A stretch of 64,000 bases of DNA from Sphingobacterium mizutaii (lineage in GTDB: Bacteria > Bacteroidota > Bacteroidia > Sphingobacteriales > Sphingobacteriaceae), in NCBI RefSeq assembly GCF_900187125.1, contig NZ_LT906468.1, positions 2,294,001 through 2,358,000 of the forward strand, read 5' to 3'. This document shows, piece after piece, positions 24,756 to 31,979 of the stretch (within the stretch, counting starts at the first letter, position 1; the number at the start of each line of letters is the position of its first letter). Both the position numbers and the translations under genes were made by a program. Under the pieces are notes generated by a model. The model saw only the letters and a program-made list of their open reading frames with translations, had not been told where the DNA came from and searched no databases.

Positions 24756-25178
24756 ATGAGTTTACAATCGAAATATCAAGTATTAATTGATACTGCAAAG
24801 GCTTCAGGAATGACTGATTTAGCAATTGCAGAACAAGACGGTGTTTTACATATCCAAGGTACAGCGCCTAGCGCAGATGTGAAAAATAAACTGTGGGATA
24901 TTTACAACCAGATTGATCCTAACTTTTTAACTGGCGATGTTGTTATGAATGTTGATGTTTCAACTGCCGTTGCAGGATCACAAGTTCGTGTTATTACCGA
25001 AAGCAGTAATTTAAATATCCGTAAAGGCCCAGGAACAGATCAACCAATTGTAGGTAAAGCGGCTAAAGATGAAATCATTAATTTGATCAGTCGCGCTAAT
25101 GATCAGTGGTGGTTAGTGAGAACTAAAGATGGTGAAGAAGGATATTGCTATGCGCAATATTTAGAGCCTGTGAGCTAA
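24756..25178 (+). CDS. BON plus SH3b protein without signal peptide (Kbp-like layout)
   Basis: A 140-residue protein. The N-terminal 65 residues form a BON-like module (DLAIAEQDGVLHIQGTAPSADVKNKLWDIYNQI) and the C-terminal 60 residues a bacterial SH3 domain (SSNLNIRKGPGTDQPIVGKA, WWLVRTKDGEEGYCYAQYLEPV). There is no signal peptide, although SH3b domains usually work outside the cytoplasm. The layout recalls cytoplasmic Kbp/YgaU of Escherichia coli, a K+-binding BON-LysM protein, with SH3b in place of LysM. It shares an operon with the upstream BON lipoprotein (8-base gap) and is followed by a terminator. Confidence 0.8.
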   Translation: MSLQSKYQVLIDTAKASGMTDLAIAEQDGVLHIQGTAPSADVKNKLWDIYNQIDPNFLTGDVVMNVDVSTAVAGSQVRVITESSNLNIRKGPGTDQPIVGKAAKDEIINLISRANDQWWLVRTKDGEEGYCYAQYLEPVS

Positions 25179-25197
25179 GATTATTCTTTGCATATAT

Positions 25198-25230
25198 AAA
25201 AAGCCCGTTATTTTCGTAACGGGCTTTTTT
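25198..25230 (+). terminator. Terminator of the BON operon
   Basis: A 13-bp perfect stem (25198-25210 with 25217-25229, arm AAAAAGCCCGTTA) with loop TTTTCG and a T-run. Its A-rich left side also lets it serve the convergent BNR gene. Confidence 0.93.
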
Positions 25231-25248
25231 CTTCTGAAAAAATATCTT

Positions 25249-26256
25249 TTATAAACTCAATTGGACTACATTGCCATTGCTTCCAGCCAAATAAATTATT
25301 TTTTTATTGGATGAAACAGCAATTACATTGAAACTTTCAGTTGAGATGTTCTTCCAAGTTTTACCTGAATCATAGGAAATGTCAGTGCCGGAAGTTCCAG
25401 TAGCGATGAGGGTTTCAGGAGAGATATACTTAACTGATGATCGATATCCATGAACTGGTATTTCTGGCTTATCCCAAGATAAACCCCCATTATGAGTTAA
25501 GAGAATGTTGTTGCTATTGTCTTTGTCTGATGTGTAATTGCCACCAACGACAACACCTACTCGTTCATTGAGGAAGTCAATGGAAAAGATTCCTGTACTA
25601 GCTGCACCAGACCAAATCGGAACATCTTGCACATCAAGCTTCCGCTCTTTCTCGCTTCTTTTCATTAAACTCGAGTATGTACCGCCTGTACCGATATATA
25701 ACCAATCATTGATAACCTGTAGGGAAGACCCACTTGCCGCAAATGCAGCTTCCCCAGGTTCAGCAAACAGATGGATTTCTTCGGTTACATCGGTCCAGTT
25801 TTTTCCTTTATTGTTGCTCTTTAATAACTGAAATTGTCCTTCTATAGGATCTCCTATAACATAGCCAGTTTTGCCACTGAAATCCATTCCATCTAAAAAT
25901 ATAGCTGGATCTTCATTTTTATAGGTCTCTATCCATGTTTTTCCACCATCTTTGGTATATAATATAACTGCAGGAGCCCCAGCGCTTACTATAACTGCTT
26001 CCTTTGCGCTGAATACTTCAATGTCCCTGAAGTCAAATTTTTCATATCCCTTCGGCGAAACCCATTCCCAAGTTTTCCCCGAATCCATGGATTTTCCTAC
26101 AGTCCCATTGCTTCCGCTCACCCATACTACCTTATTTTTATACGTCTCCAAGCCCCTAAAACTCGCTTTATTGCCAGAAGTAAGGGTTTGAAAGGATTGA
26201 GAATATGACTGAAGTGCAAATAAACAAGCAACGGATAACAGAAAATATCTTTTCAT
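25249..26256 (-). CDS. Exported BNR/Asp-box beta-propeller protein (Ycf48-like)
   Basis: A 335-residue secreted beta-propeller. A signal peptide (about residues 1-19, ending LQSYSQ) is followed by repeated Asp-box motifs: SMDSGKTWEWV, TKDGGKTWIET, NNKGKNWTDV, THNGGLSWDK and SYDSGKTWKN. These mark successive blades, as in the plant and cyanobacterial photosystem II assembly factor Ycf48 and in many Bacteroidota proteins annotated photosystem II stability factor-like or oxidoreductase. No catalytic site of sialidases is evident. Its start lies one base after the yceH stop, so the two genes are tightly coupled, though no functional link is known. Confidence 0.85.
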   Translation of the reverse strand: MKRYFLLSVACLFALQSYSQSFQTLTSGNKASFRGLETYKNKVVWVSGSNGTVGKSMDSGKTWEWVSPKGYEKFDFRDIEVFSAKEAVIVSAGAPAVILYTKDGGKTWIETYKNEDPAIFLDGMDFSGKTGYVIGDPIEGQFQLLKSNNKGKNWTDVTEEIHLFAEPGEAAFAASGSSLQVINDWLYIGTGGTYSSLMKRSEKERKLDVQDVPIWSGAASTGIFSIDFLNERVGVVVGGNYTSDKDNSNNILLTHNGGLSWDKPEIPVHGYRSSVKYISPETLIATGTSGTDISYDSGKTWKNISTESFNVIAVSSNKKIIYLAGSNGNVVQLSL

Positions 26257-26257
26257 T

Positions 26258-26920
26258 TTATGATAGTTGTTTCATTAATTCATCAAATTCAGCTCGAAGG
26301 GTGTTTAACTGTTCTTCAAGTTGTGAGACCTTTTCCTCCAATTGCGTTATTGCAGCATTACTGGAATTGCTTGAGCTTGATGGTGCCTCATCCTCATAAG
26401 ATTCCTCATCGAATTCCGCAAATAGATGGATATATCGTACTTCCTTTTGGCCAGCACGTTTTGATAATTGTTTAATATATAAAGGTTCTGAAGCACTCAA
26501 TTTCTGAAGAAGCTCTTGTACTTCATCTAGATTATCAAATTCATATAAACGACCGGAATTGCTGTTAATTTCACCAGCGGTTAAAGGGCCACGCAAGAAA
26601 AGGAGACAAATTATGGCCAGTTCTTGAGGCAACAGCGGAAATTGTATGGCCAGGTTATGTTTATATTTGGTTACTCGGCTTCCACCGCCCACAACAGTAG
26701 AAATTAATCCTTTTTTCTTTAACCCATCCAAAACTTGGATAACTTGGTTTTCATCATATTGTACGACAGGTTTCCTCGAGCTTTTCTGATTACAAGCGGT
26801 TAAAAGCCCATTCAACGTCATGGGATAATATTCTGGAGTCGTCTTTGATTTTTCTAACAAAGATCCTAGTACTCTAATCTCTTCTGGGCTTAAAACTGGT
26901 AATGATTTATTTTCTTCCAT
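26258..26920 (-). CDS. YceH family (DUF480) protein
   Basis: A 220-residue protein with two winged-helix modules: the first (about 8-85) has LSPEEIRVLGSLLEKSKTTPEYYPMTLNGLLTACNQKSSRKPV, the family hallmark, and the second (about 95-170) has LLPQELAIICLLFLRGPLTAGEINSNSGRLYEF. The C-terminus is a coiled coil (ITQLEEKVSQLEEQLNTLRAEFDELMKQ). Cellular role of YceH proteins is unsettled; the tandem winged helices point to nucleic-acid or protein binding. It is the first gene of a two-gene unit with the BNR propeller gene. Confidence 0.92.
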   Translation of the reverse strand: MEENKSLPVLSPEEIRVLGSLLEKSKTTPEYYPMTLNGLLTACNQKSSRKPVVQYDENQVIQVLDGLKKKGLISTVVGGGSRVTKYKHNLAIQFPLLPQELAIICLLFLRGPLTAGEINSNSGRLYEFDNLDEVQELLQKLSASEPLYIKQLSKRAGQKEVRYIHLFAEFDEESYEDEAPSSSSNSSNAAITQLEEKVSQLEEQLNTLRAEFDELMKQLS

Positions 26921-27009
26921 ACTATTTTCATGATGTGCAACTAAATATACAGATTAATACAGGAAAGGGAAGAGGTTTAGGACAATTCTTGAGCTATCCA
27001 AAGGATATT

Positions 27010-27058
27010 AAATGAAAAAGGAAGAACAAACTATTGATTTCAATAGCCTGTTCTTCCT
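27010..27058 (-). terminator. Terminator of the 81-residue protein gene
   Basis: A long hairpin: 10-bp outer stem (27019-27028 with 27049-27058, arm AGGAAGAACA) and 6-bp inner stem (CTATTG with CAATAG). On the minus strand it is followed by a T-run. Confidence 0.85.
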
Positions 27059-27097
27059 CTTAATTACTGATGTTATTTTGTAGAAAGGTTTATTGCC

Positions 27098-27343
27098 TTA
27101 TTCTACGTCCATAAACTGAGCGATTTCTTCTCTGATTTCAGACGGTAACATCATATAAATTTCTTTTTTCAAAGTGACTTGTTCTCCCTGAATGGTTGAG
27201 ATTTTGCCGTCATAGCTAATAATTGACTCAAAACCACCTATTAACCATTTCCCATCTTTCTCTAGATAGTCCCGATGTTTTTCATCTAATTTCTTAAGTT
27301 CCTTAATAATTTCTTCGCTATTAAAGTTTTGGTTCTTTACCAT
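27098..27343 (-). CDS. Uncharacterised 81-residue protein
   Basis: No family recognised. A small soluble protein without signal peptide: a charged N-terminal helix (SEEIIKELKKLDEKHRDYLEKDGKW), then a short strand region (LIGGFESIISYDGKISTIQGEQVTL) and a C-terminal helix (MMLPSEIREEIAQFMDVE). It is a single-gene unit with a strong terminator downstream and a roughly 350-base AT-rich region upstream. Amino-acid composition and the terminator support a real gene. Confidence 0.65.
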   Translation of the reverse strand: MVKNQNFNSEEIIKELKKLDEKHRDYLEKDGKWLIGGFESIISYDGKISTIQGEQVTLKKEIYMMLPSEIREEIAQFMDVE

Positions 27344-27692
27344 ATTGAAAAATCCTTTTTAAGTTGATTATTATTGGAAAAGGGAAAATATCAGCAAAAC
27401 ACTATTCTCCATTATTCAAAAAATTATCAAAAGTTAAATAACTACGGATACGCTTATGAAAATATTGTGCCAATTATGTAGAATGTTTATTAAAAAATTT
27501 ACAAATAATCAGTGGTTAACATTGAGCTAACAAGATGATCTAAAAATTAACTTTAATGAATTCACTTTTGAATGTTGTTTAATTTTTTAATAGTGCGAAA
27601 TCCAATAAAATGTACAGTCTTAATAATTGACGATAAATTGTATCTTATTAATAACAGATTTTCAAAGAAATTATTGCATGAAAATGAGTCAA
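27344..27692. other. AT-rich intergenic region
   Basis: About 350 bases between two genes on the minus strand. It should hold the promoter of the 81-residue protein gene. A 64-codon open frame on the plus strand (27572-27766) runs into the antisense of the next gene and looks fortuitous. No RNA gene or repeat seen. Confidence 0.5.
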
Positions 27693-28370
27693 TTAGAATT
27701 TTTTCTTTTCCTCATATACTGCATATCTTCCATTCAATTGATTCTTTGTTGAAACAGCTATTATAATTTTACGTTTTTGATCCGTAAAATAATAGTCATC
27801 CTTTTCTGTCCCTATGGCTTCATATCGTTCATGAAAAAAGGAAAGGATATAATCCATATCTGTGGTAGGATTATTCTTAAATCTCACAATGGCATAGGAA
27901 CATTTTCCATTCTGAAACACATAATACAAGGATTCCACATAAGGGGAATCGGGTTCAAATGCCATAGCAGGGCCTGAATCATTCAATAATTCTCTTTTTT
28001 CTAAATCCTTTATCTCTTCCTTTGAGGAACCAAAGCTTAAGACAGGTTCTGGGATATCAGTGACTTTTGGAACAACGGTGATCTCTACCGTGGACTTTTT
28101 TCCGTCCTTCGTCGCATTAATTTTTACTTTTCCTATATGATGGGCCGTGAGGAGCCCATCTTCATCGATGGTCCCAATAAATTTGTTCGAACTTTTCCAT
28201 TTGGTGTTTTTATCAGCGGATTTTAACTGAATGGTTTCACCAACATATAATTTTGAAGATTGGTTTTCCTTTTCTATATCATCAATTAACAAGTCCTTTT
28301 TAACACATGAACTCAGGAAAATAGGGAAGAGGATGATGAAAATTACTCTAAAATACTGTTGTCTAGCCAT
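27693..28370 (-). CDS. Lipoprotein with BIG2-like Ig domain
   Basis: A 225-residue lipoprotein: signal peptide with lipobox FLSSC (Cys at residue 22), then a bacterial Ig-like group 2 domain (about 40-100) with VGETIQLKSADKNTKWKSSN, IGTIDEDGLLTAHHIGKVKINAT and STVEITVVP. The C-terminal half (about 120-225) has no recognised family but ends in strands (DDYYFTDQKRKIIIAVS). Homologues are probably surface-exposed or inner-leaflet outer-membrane lipoproteins. It has no close neighbour on its strand. Function unknown. Confidence 0.75.
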   Translation of the reverse strand: MARQQYFRVIFIILFPIFLSSCVKKDLLIDDIEKENQSSKLYVGETIQLKSADKNTKWKSSNKFIGTIDEDGLLTAHHIGKVKINATKDGKKSTVEITVVPKVTDIPEPVLSFGSSKEEIKDLEKRELLNDSGPAMAFEPDSPYVESLYYVFQNGKCSYAIVRFKNNPTTDMDYILSFFHERYEAIGTEKDDYYFTDQKRKIIIAVSTKNQLNGRYAVYEEKKKF

Positions 28371-28509
28371 AGCCTTATGTTTTTGTTTGCTAATAAGGTA
28401 CTGGCTTAAAATTAACCAATAGTTAAAATAATAATAATTAATGCTTTCTCTGATGGATTCCTTATTTTAGAATTATTCACGAAAATGGAAAACATAATAT
28501 TTTGATAAT

Positions 28510-28953
28510 ATGATGAAAGAAAATGAAAAGATACTCAATCTTATTCAGGTGCTGATGAACAACAAAATGTTGTCTGATTTCTTAAAAGAATACGATTATT
28601 CTGTTAATTTATTTGGTTTAAAAATATCAGATTCAAGACATTATTTTTTGAGATTATCCCAACCCAAAGATGAAATAATATTATGGTTGCAGGAAGAGTA
28701 TATTCCTAAATTGGACCATACCGGCAACTGGATCCAATATCCCCCAATCGAAAATGCGCGAGTTGAACGAATTGAACCTTCAACCAAATACATTCCCACT
28801 GATCTTGCCTATGATGAATTCAAAAATAACCTACTGCAATTTTTTGAACAACTGAAAGGATACCAAGCTAATCACCTGAAGAATGTTGATCTTGATAAAT
28901 TAAACCAGAGCATTGATGATCTGATTGCAGAAATAAAATCATTAGGAAACTAA
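28510..28953 (+). CDS. Uncharacterised 147-residue protein
   Basis: No family recognised. A soluble protein without signal peptide or membrane segment; helices are likely at both ends (NEKILNLIQVLMNNKMLSDFLKEYDY and VDLDKLNQSIDDLIAEIKSLG), with a strand-rich centre (FGLKISDSRHYFLRLSQPKDEIILWLQEEYIPKL). A second ATG at codon 2 is equally possible. It is a single-gene unit ending at a shared bidirectional terminator. Confidence 0.65.
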   Translation: MMKENEKILNLIQVLMNNKMLSDFLKEYDYSVNLFGLKISDSRHYFLRLSQPKDEIILWLQEEYIPKLDHTGNWIQYPPIENARVERIEPSTKYIPTDLAYDEFKNNLLQFFEQLKGYQANHLKNVDLDKLNQSIDDLIAEIKSLGN

Positions 28954-28971
28954 AAATGGATTTACAGCATA

Positions 28972-29003
28972 AAAAATGGGCTATCTTAAATAGCCCATTT
29001 TTA
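28972..29003. terminator. Bidirectional terminator
   Basis: A 12-bp perfect stem (28972-28983 with 28991-29002, arm AAAAATGGGCTA) between convergent genes, with A and T runs contained in the stem ends. Confidence 0.88.
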
Positions 29004-29014
29004 TTTGATAGCAA

Positions 29015-30199
29015 CTATAGCGCTGGATTCTTTGCATATTCATTCCAGACATCTTGTATGTTTTTTCCAAGAGACTGTATAAAGAAATCATTGTAATTTG
29101 TGCCCTTAATCAAAGCATTATTCAATTCCTTAACAAAATTCTTGTTCTTATGGGTTTCAATCCACAATAAAAATCTACCGGTAATACCATAACTTCCGTC
29201 GTAATTGTGTTCAGGTTTATATTCTTGAAGGGTCCAAGGATCAGGATTATCAATACCATAATGATACCTTACATTGTCCGCAATACCCTCTACTAGCCAA
29301 CTTGGAACAGATCCCTTATAATCCTGTTGGATATGGTGCATCGTCTCATGCACGACTACATCCCCATCTTTCGGATTTCCTTCCATATAGTTAAACCCAA
29401 AGACAACCACTTCTCCCCATGCATAAGCCGCACCTTCATAGGTTGGATCAATGATAAAGTATATTTTTTTCTTGGCGTTCGGATTGAAATCGGCAATAAG
29501 CTTTGGATAAACAGTAAAATACGTATTCATCAATCGTTCCTGATACTCTAATTGGGCTTTGCTTGAATGATTAATAAAAACCAATGAAACCCCATTTTTG
29601 GTCAAGCTATCGATTTTTTGCAAAGGCTCTTGCTTTTGGCTGGATGGAGGCATCTGAATCAACCTAAATTCCGAAGCCTGGAACATGTTATCATTATAAA
29701 GTTTTGAAATTGACCATTTGTAATGCGTGAATTTTTCCTCATTCTTAAAAAAGAAGCTGTAGGTATTTCTTCTCTTTCTAAATTGCATTCCCATTTGGCT
29801 GTCAAGCTCTTTCCAAGTTTGACCATCATTGGAACCATAAAACTTCCAATCCCTTGGATCACGACCATCAAAGTCATTACCAGTCGTAAAATCATACCCA
29901 GCGATTAGCTTCGCGGTATCAAACTGGAAAGTAATGTCTAACGTTTTGAAGTTTTTTGCAAGGTATTTTGTTGTGGTATCCCCATCGGTTAATTTGACAG
30001 AGCCTTCGGGGCCATTGGCTCCATCCTGATTTTCAATACTTACGCTTACTCGGGCTTCCTGCGTAACGTCTTTAATTTCAATTTTTTCTAATTCAGGATC
30101 CGGTTGATCAAGGAAACTGTCTTTGCTACAGCTGCTATAGATTATTGCACAAAAAAGGGCCAAAATCAAGCTTTGTAGTCTGGTTTTCATATTCAGCAT
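29015..30199 (-). CDS. Lipoprotein with discoidin-like domain and basic secretory protein metallopeptidase domain
   Basis: A 394-residue lipoprotein (lipobox IYSSC). The first module (about 40-185) resembles F5/8 type C/discoidin domains: SVSIENQDGANGPEGSVKLTDGDTTTKYLA, WKFYGSNDGQTWKELDSQ and ASEFRLIQMP. The second (about 205-394) matches plant-like basic secretory proteins, with the zinc motif HETMHHIQQDYKGSVPSWLVEGIADNVRY and the conserved GYGITGRFLLWIE-type region (here SYGITGRFLLWIET). The combination suggests a carbohydrate-binding surface peptidase. Translation may begin at the ATG at 30190 (MKTRLQS) instead of 30199; both give a good signal peptide. It has no partner gene on its strand. 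Confidence 0.85.
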   Translation of the reverse strand: MLNMKTRLQSLILALFCAIIYSSCSKDSFLDQPDPELEKIEIKDVTQEARVSVSIENQDGANGPEGSVKLTDGDTTTKYLAKNFKTLDITFQFDTAKLIAGYDFTTGNDFDGRDPRDWKFYGSNDGQTWKELDSQMGMQFRKRRNTYSFFFKNEEKFTHYKWSISKLYNDNMFQASEFRLIQMPPSSQKQEPLQKIDSLTKNGVSLVFINHSSKAQLEYQERLMNTYFTVYPKLIADFNPNAKKKIYFIIDPTYEGAAYAWGEVVVFGFNYMEGNPKDGDVVVHETMHHIQQDYKGSVPSWLVEGIADNVRYHYGIDNPDPWTLQEYKPEHNYDGSYGITGRFLLWIETHKNKNFVKELNNALIKGTNYNDFFIQSLGKNIQDVWNEYAKNPAL

Positions 30200-30549
30200 A
30201 TAATTTTAAGTTTAGTTTATATTTAAGTTAGTAATTACTGCTATGTTAAATTAACGCTAAATCAAGTAAATTCTTATGCCTGTCTTAAGCTAAATCGCGT
30301 TAGCTGTAAATATATTTTCTTAAATATGCTGCTAATATTAATTAAGGGGCTTTTTTAGTATAAAACAATGTTTCTTCAGATTACTTGATAGCAAAAATGC
30401 TAAAGCTAGTTTAGCGAATGTTATTTAGATTAAATGTCCGTTTTTGAGCCAAATTCCTTGATATCGTGCATTTGCAAGCAAATAGCTACAAATAATTTTT
30501 ATGTAGGTTAGAGGGCCTCCAAATATTAAATTGTTATTAATTTTTGTTC
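30200..30549. other. AT-rich divergent intergenic region
   Basis: About 350 bases between the metallopeptidase lipoprotein and a small lipoprotein gene on opposite strands. It should contain both promoters; apart from the -7 candidate at its right end, no repeats, RNA genes or coding frames are seen. Confidence 0.5.
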
Positions 30550-30557
30550 TACTTTTG
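30550..30557 (+). promoter_or_regulatory. Candidate promoter of the small lipoprotein gene
   Basis: TACTTTTG matches TAnnTTTG perfectly, with TTG at 30531-30533 as a possible -33 element (16-base spacing, slightly short) and the ATG at 30579. Confidence 0.42.
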
Positions 30558-30578
30558 AGCATTATGATATTAAAAGGT

Positions 30579-31013
30579 ATGAAAAAGTTAAGTATATTAT
30601 TGTTTTTTGCTGTATTATTTATCTCTTGTGAAAAGGACAACGGGGTTGTTCCTGAGAAATTAAAAGAAGAGGTATTGACCGATCTAAAAGGTAAGGTGTT
30701 TACAGCCTATGAAGCGCAGGTGTATTCTGAAAGCACTGGTACAATAGCAGTGGAACCTGATCAAGGTTTCTTTACTAAAATGGAATTCGTTGGAAGTGTG
30801 ATCGAAATGACAAGTGCTAATGGATCAAAATCTAGATATGGTTTTGAAATCAACAATGCAAACAGAGGTAGCACTGAATTGCCTGATATCTTTACTTTGG
30901 CAATGAAATCCAACTACAAAAACTTTTACATCTATTTAAGTAGAGATTATTCAAATGCTACAGTTACTGTAACTGATGGCAATAAAAGCTATGGTGTAAG
31001 CTTAATGAAATAA
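30579..31013 (+). CDS. Small lipoprotein, 144 residues
   Basis: A lipoprotein with signal peptide and lipobox LFISC (Cys at residue 16). The rest is a single strand-rich domain (LTDLKGKVFTAYEAQVYSES, GFFTKMEFVGSVIEMTSANG, NFYIYLSRDYSNATVTVTDG) that may form a small beta-sandwich or barrel. No family recognised. The frame is open to 30531 but the ATG at 30579 (MKKLSILLFF), with an AAAAGG stretch directly before it and a -7 element about 22 bases upstream, is clearly the start. A terminator follows. Confidence 0.75.
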   Translation: MKKLSILLFFAVLFISCEKDNGVVPEKLKEEVLTDLKGKVFTAYEAQVYSESTGTIAVEPDQGFFTKMEFVGSVIEMTSANGSKSRYGFEINNANRGSTELPDIFTLAMKSNYKNFYIYLSRDYSNATVTVTDGNKSYGVSLMK

Positions 31014-31042
31014 ATATAAAATACTTACTGAACAACATAAAG

Positions 31043-31078
31043 ATGCCCGATTCTCAATTGATCGGGCATTTTGTTTTT
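31043..31078. terminator. Terminator between convergent genes
   Basis: A 9-bp perfect stem (31043-31051 with 31061-31069, arm ATGCCCGAT) and a T-rich tail, ending two bases from the stop of the convergent gene. Confidence 0.87.
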
Positions 31079-31079
31079 C

Positions 31080-31793
31080 TTAAAATTCCCAACCTACGAA
31101 TCGCTGGCTGAGCTTATCCTTCTCGAAGACCCATACTACATGGTTTGCACATGCACCATCACCAATCTCTTGCACGGCTAAATAAACTTTTCCAACCTTA
31201 TAATATTCAAAGTTATTTGTAGCCGAAATAATTCCTAAATATAGTTTTGAAGGTATAACTTGCTTTTTGCCATTAATCTTTGCTTCGGCCTTATAAATCT
31301 CTTCTTTCGGTATGCCACAATCCCCTAAATAATAAAAGATGCCGTTGATGGATTTGATGGAAGTAGCACTTTCATCCTGATAAACTATCTTTTTATCATT
31401 AAGGCTAAAATCCCTCGATACATATTGCATCGAAAATTCATCCTTACTTGGTTTTTCAAGTTTATTTACCGCTTTTAACTGCGATTTATGAATAAATCCC
31501 GTCTTTAGCGACTTCTCATCACTAATCTCCACAATCGAAAAAGGTAAATTTTCATAATATAGAATCTTGATCCATTGCTCTTTTTCCAAATCTTGTTCCT
31601 CAACTTGATCAATTAAAACAATCGTATTATTTTTCAATTGATCCAGGACCTTACTCTTGGCATTGGCATCCTCCCTTACATTAGAATATCCCTCCTTACT
31701 CTGTATGAGATAGGGTTGTGCCAATGATATCAATGGATTCAAGAATAAAAGCAACAAAAGCAAAAGCCCATTATATAATTGATAGTATTTCAT
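31080..31793 (-). CDS. Exported SH3b-domain protein
   Basis: A 237-residue exported protein. A strongly hydrophobic signal peptide (NGLLLLLLLFLNPLISLAQ) precedes a bacterial SH3 domain (about 30-110) with YSNVREDANAKSKVLDQLKNNTIVLI and WIKILYYE, closing at TGFIHKSQL. The C-terminal half (about 125-237) has no recognised family but is strand-rich (DKKIVYQDES, GIFYYLGDCGIPKEE, YKVGKVYLAVQEIGDGACANHVVWVF) with two Cys residues that could pair. Such proteins often contact peptidoglycan. Single-gene unit. Confidence 0.75.
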   Translation of the reverse strand: MKYYQLYNGLLLLLLLFLNPLISLAQPYLIQSKEGYSNVREDANAKSKVLDQLKNNTIVLIDQVEEQDLEKEQWIKILYYENLPFSIVEISDEKSLKTGFIHKSQLKAVNKLEKPSKDEFSMQYVSRDFSLNDKKIVYQDESATSIKSINGIFYYLGDCGIPKEEIYKAEAKINGKKQVIPSKLYLGIISATNNFEYYKVGKVYLAVQEIGDGACANHVVWVFEKDKLSQRFVGWEF

Positions 31794-31979
31794 AAATTTT
31801 CATCCATATTTTTTTGATGATGCAATTTATTATTAATGGAATTAGGTAAGGAATAAATCATATATACATTTTGTTTACATCATTAATAAAAGACTGTTAA
31901 AACAAATTATTAGTTAATATCGTTGATAAACTAAGCTTTTAGATTTAAATAGGTTAAATTTAGAAGAGGATAAATATTT

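Noticed and set aside
27572..27766. 64-codon open frame on the plus strand.
   Set aside because: It runs antisense into the BIG2 lipoprotein gene, has unusual composition and no supporting signals.
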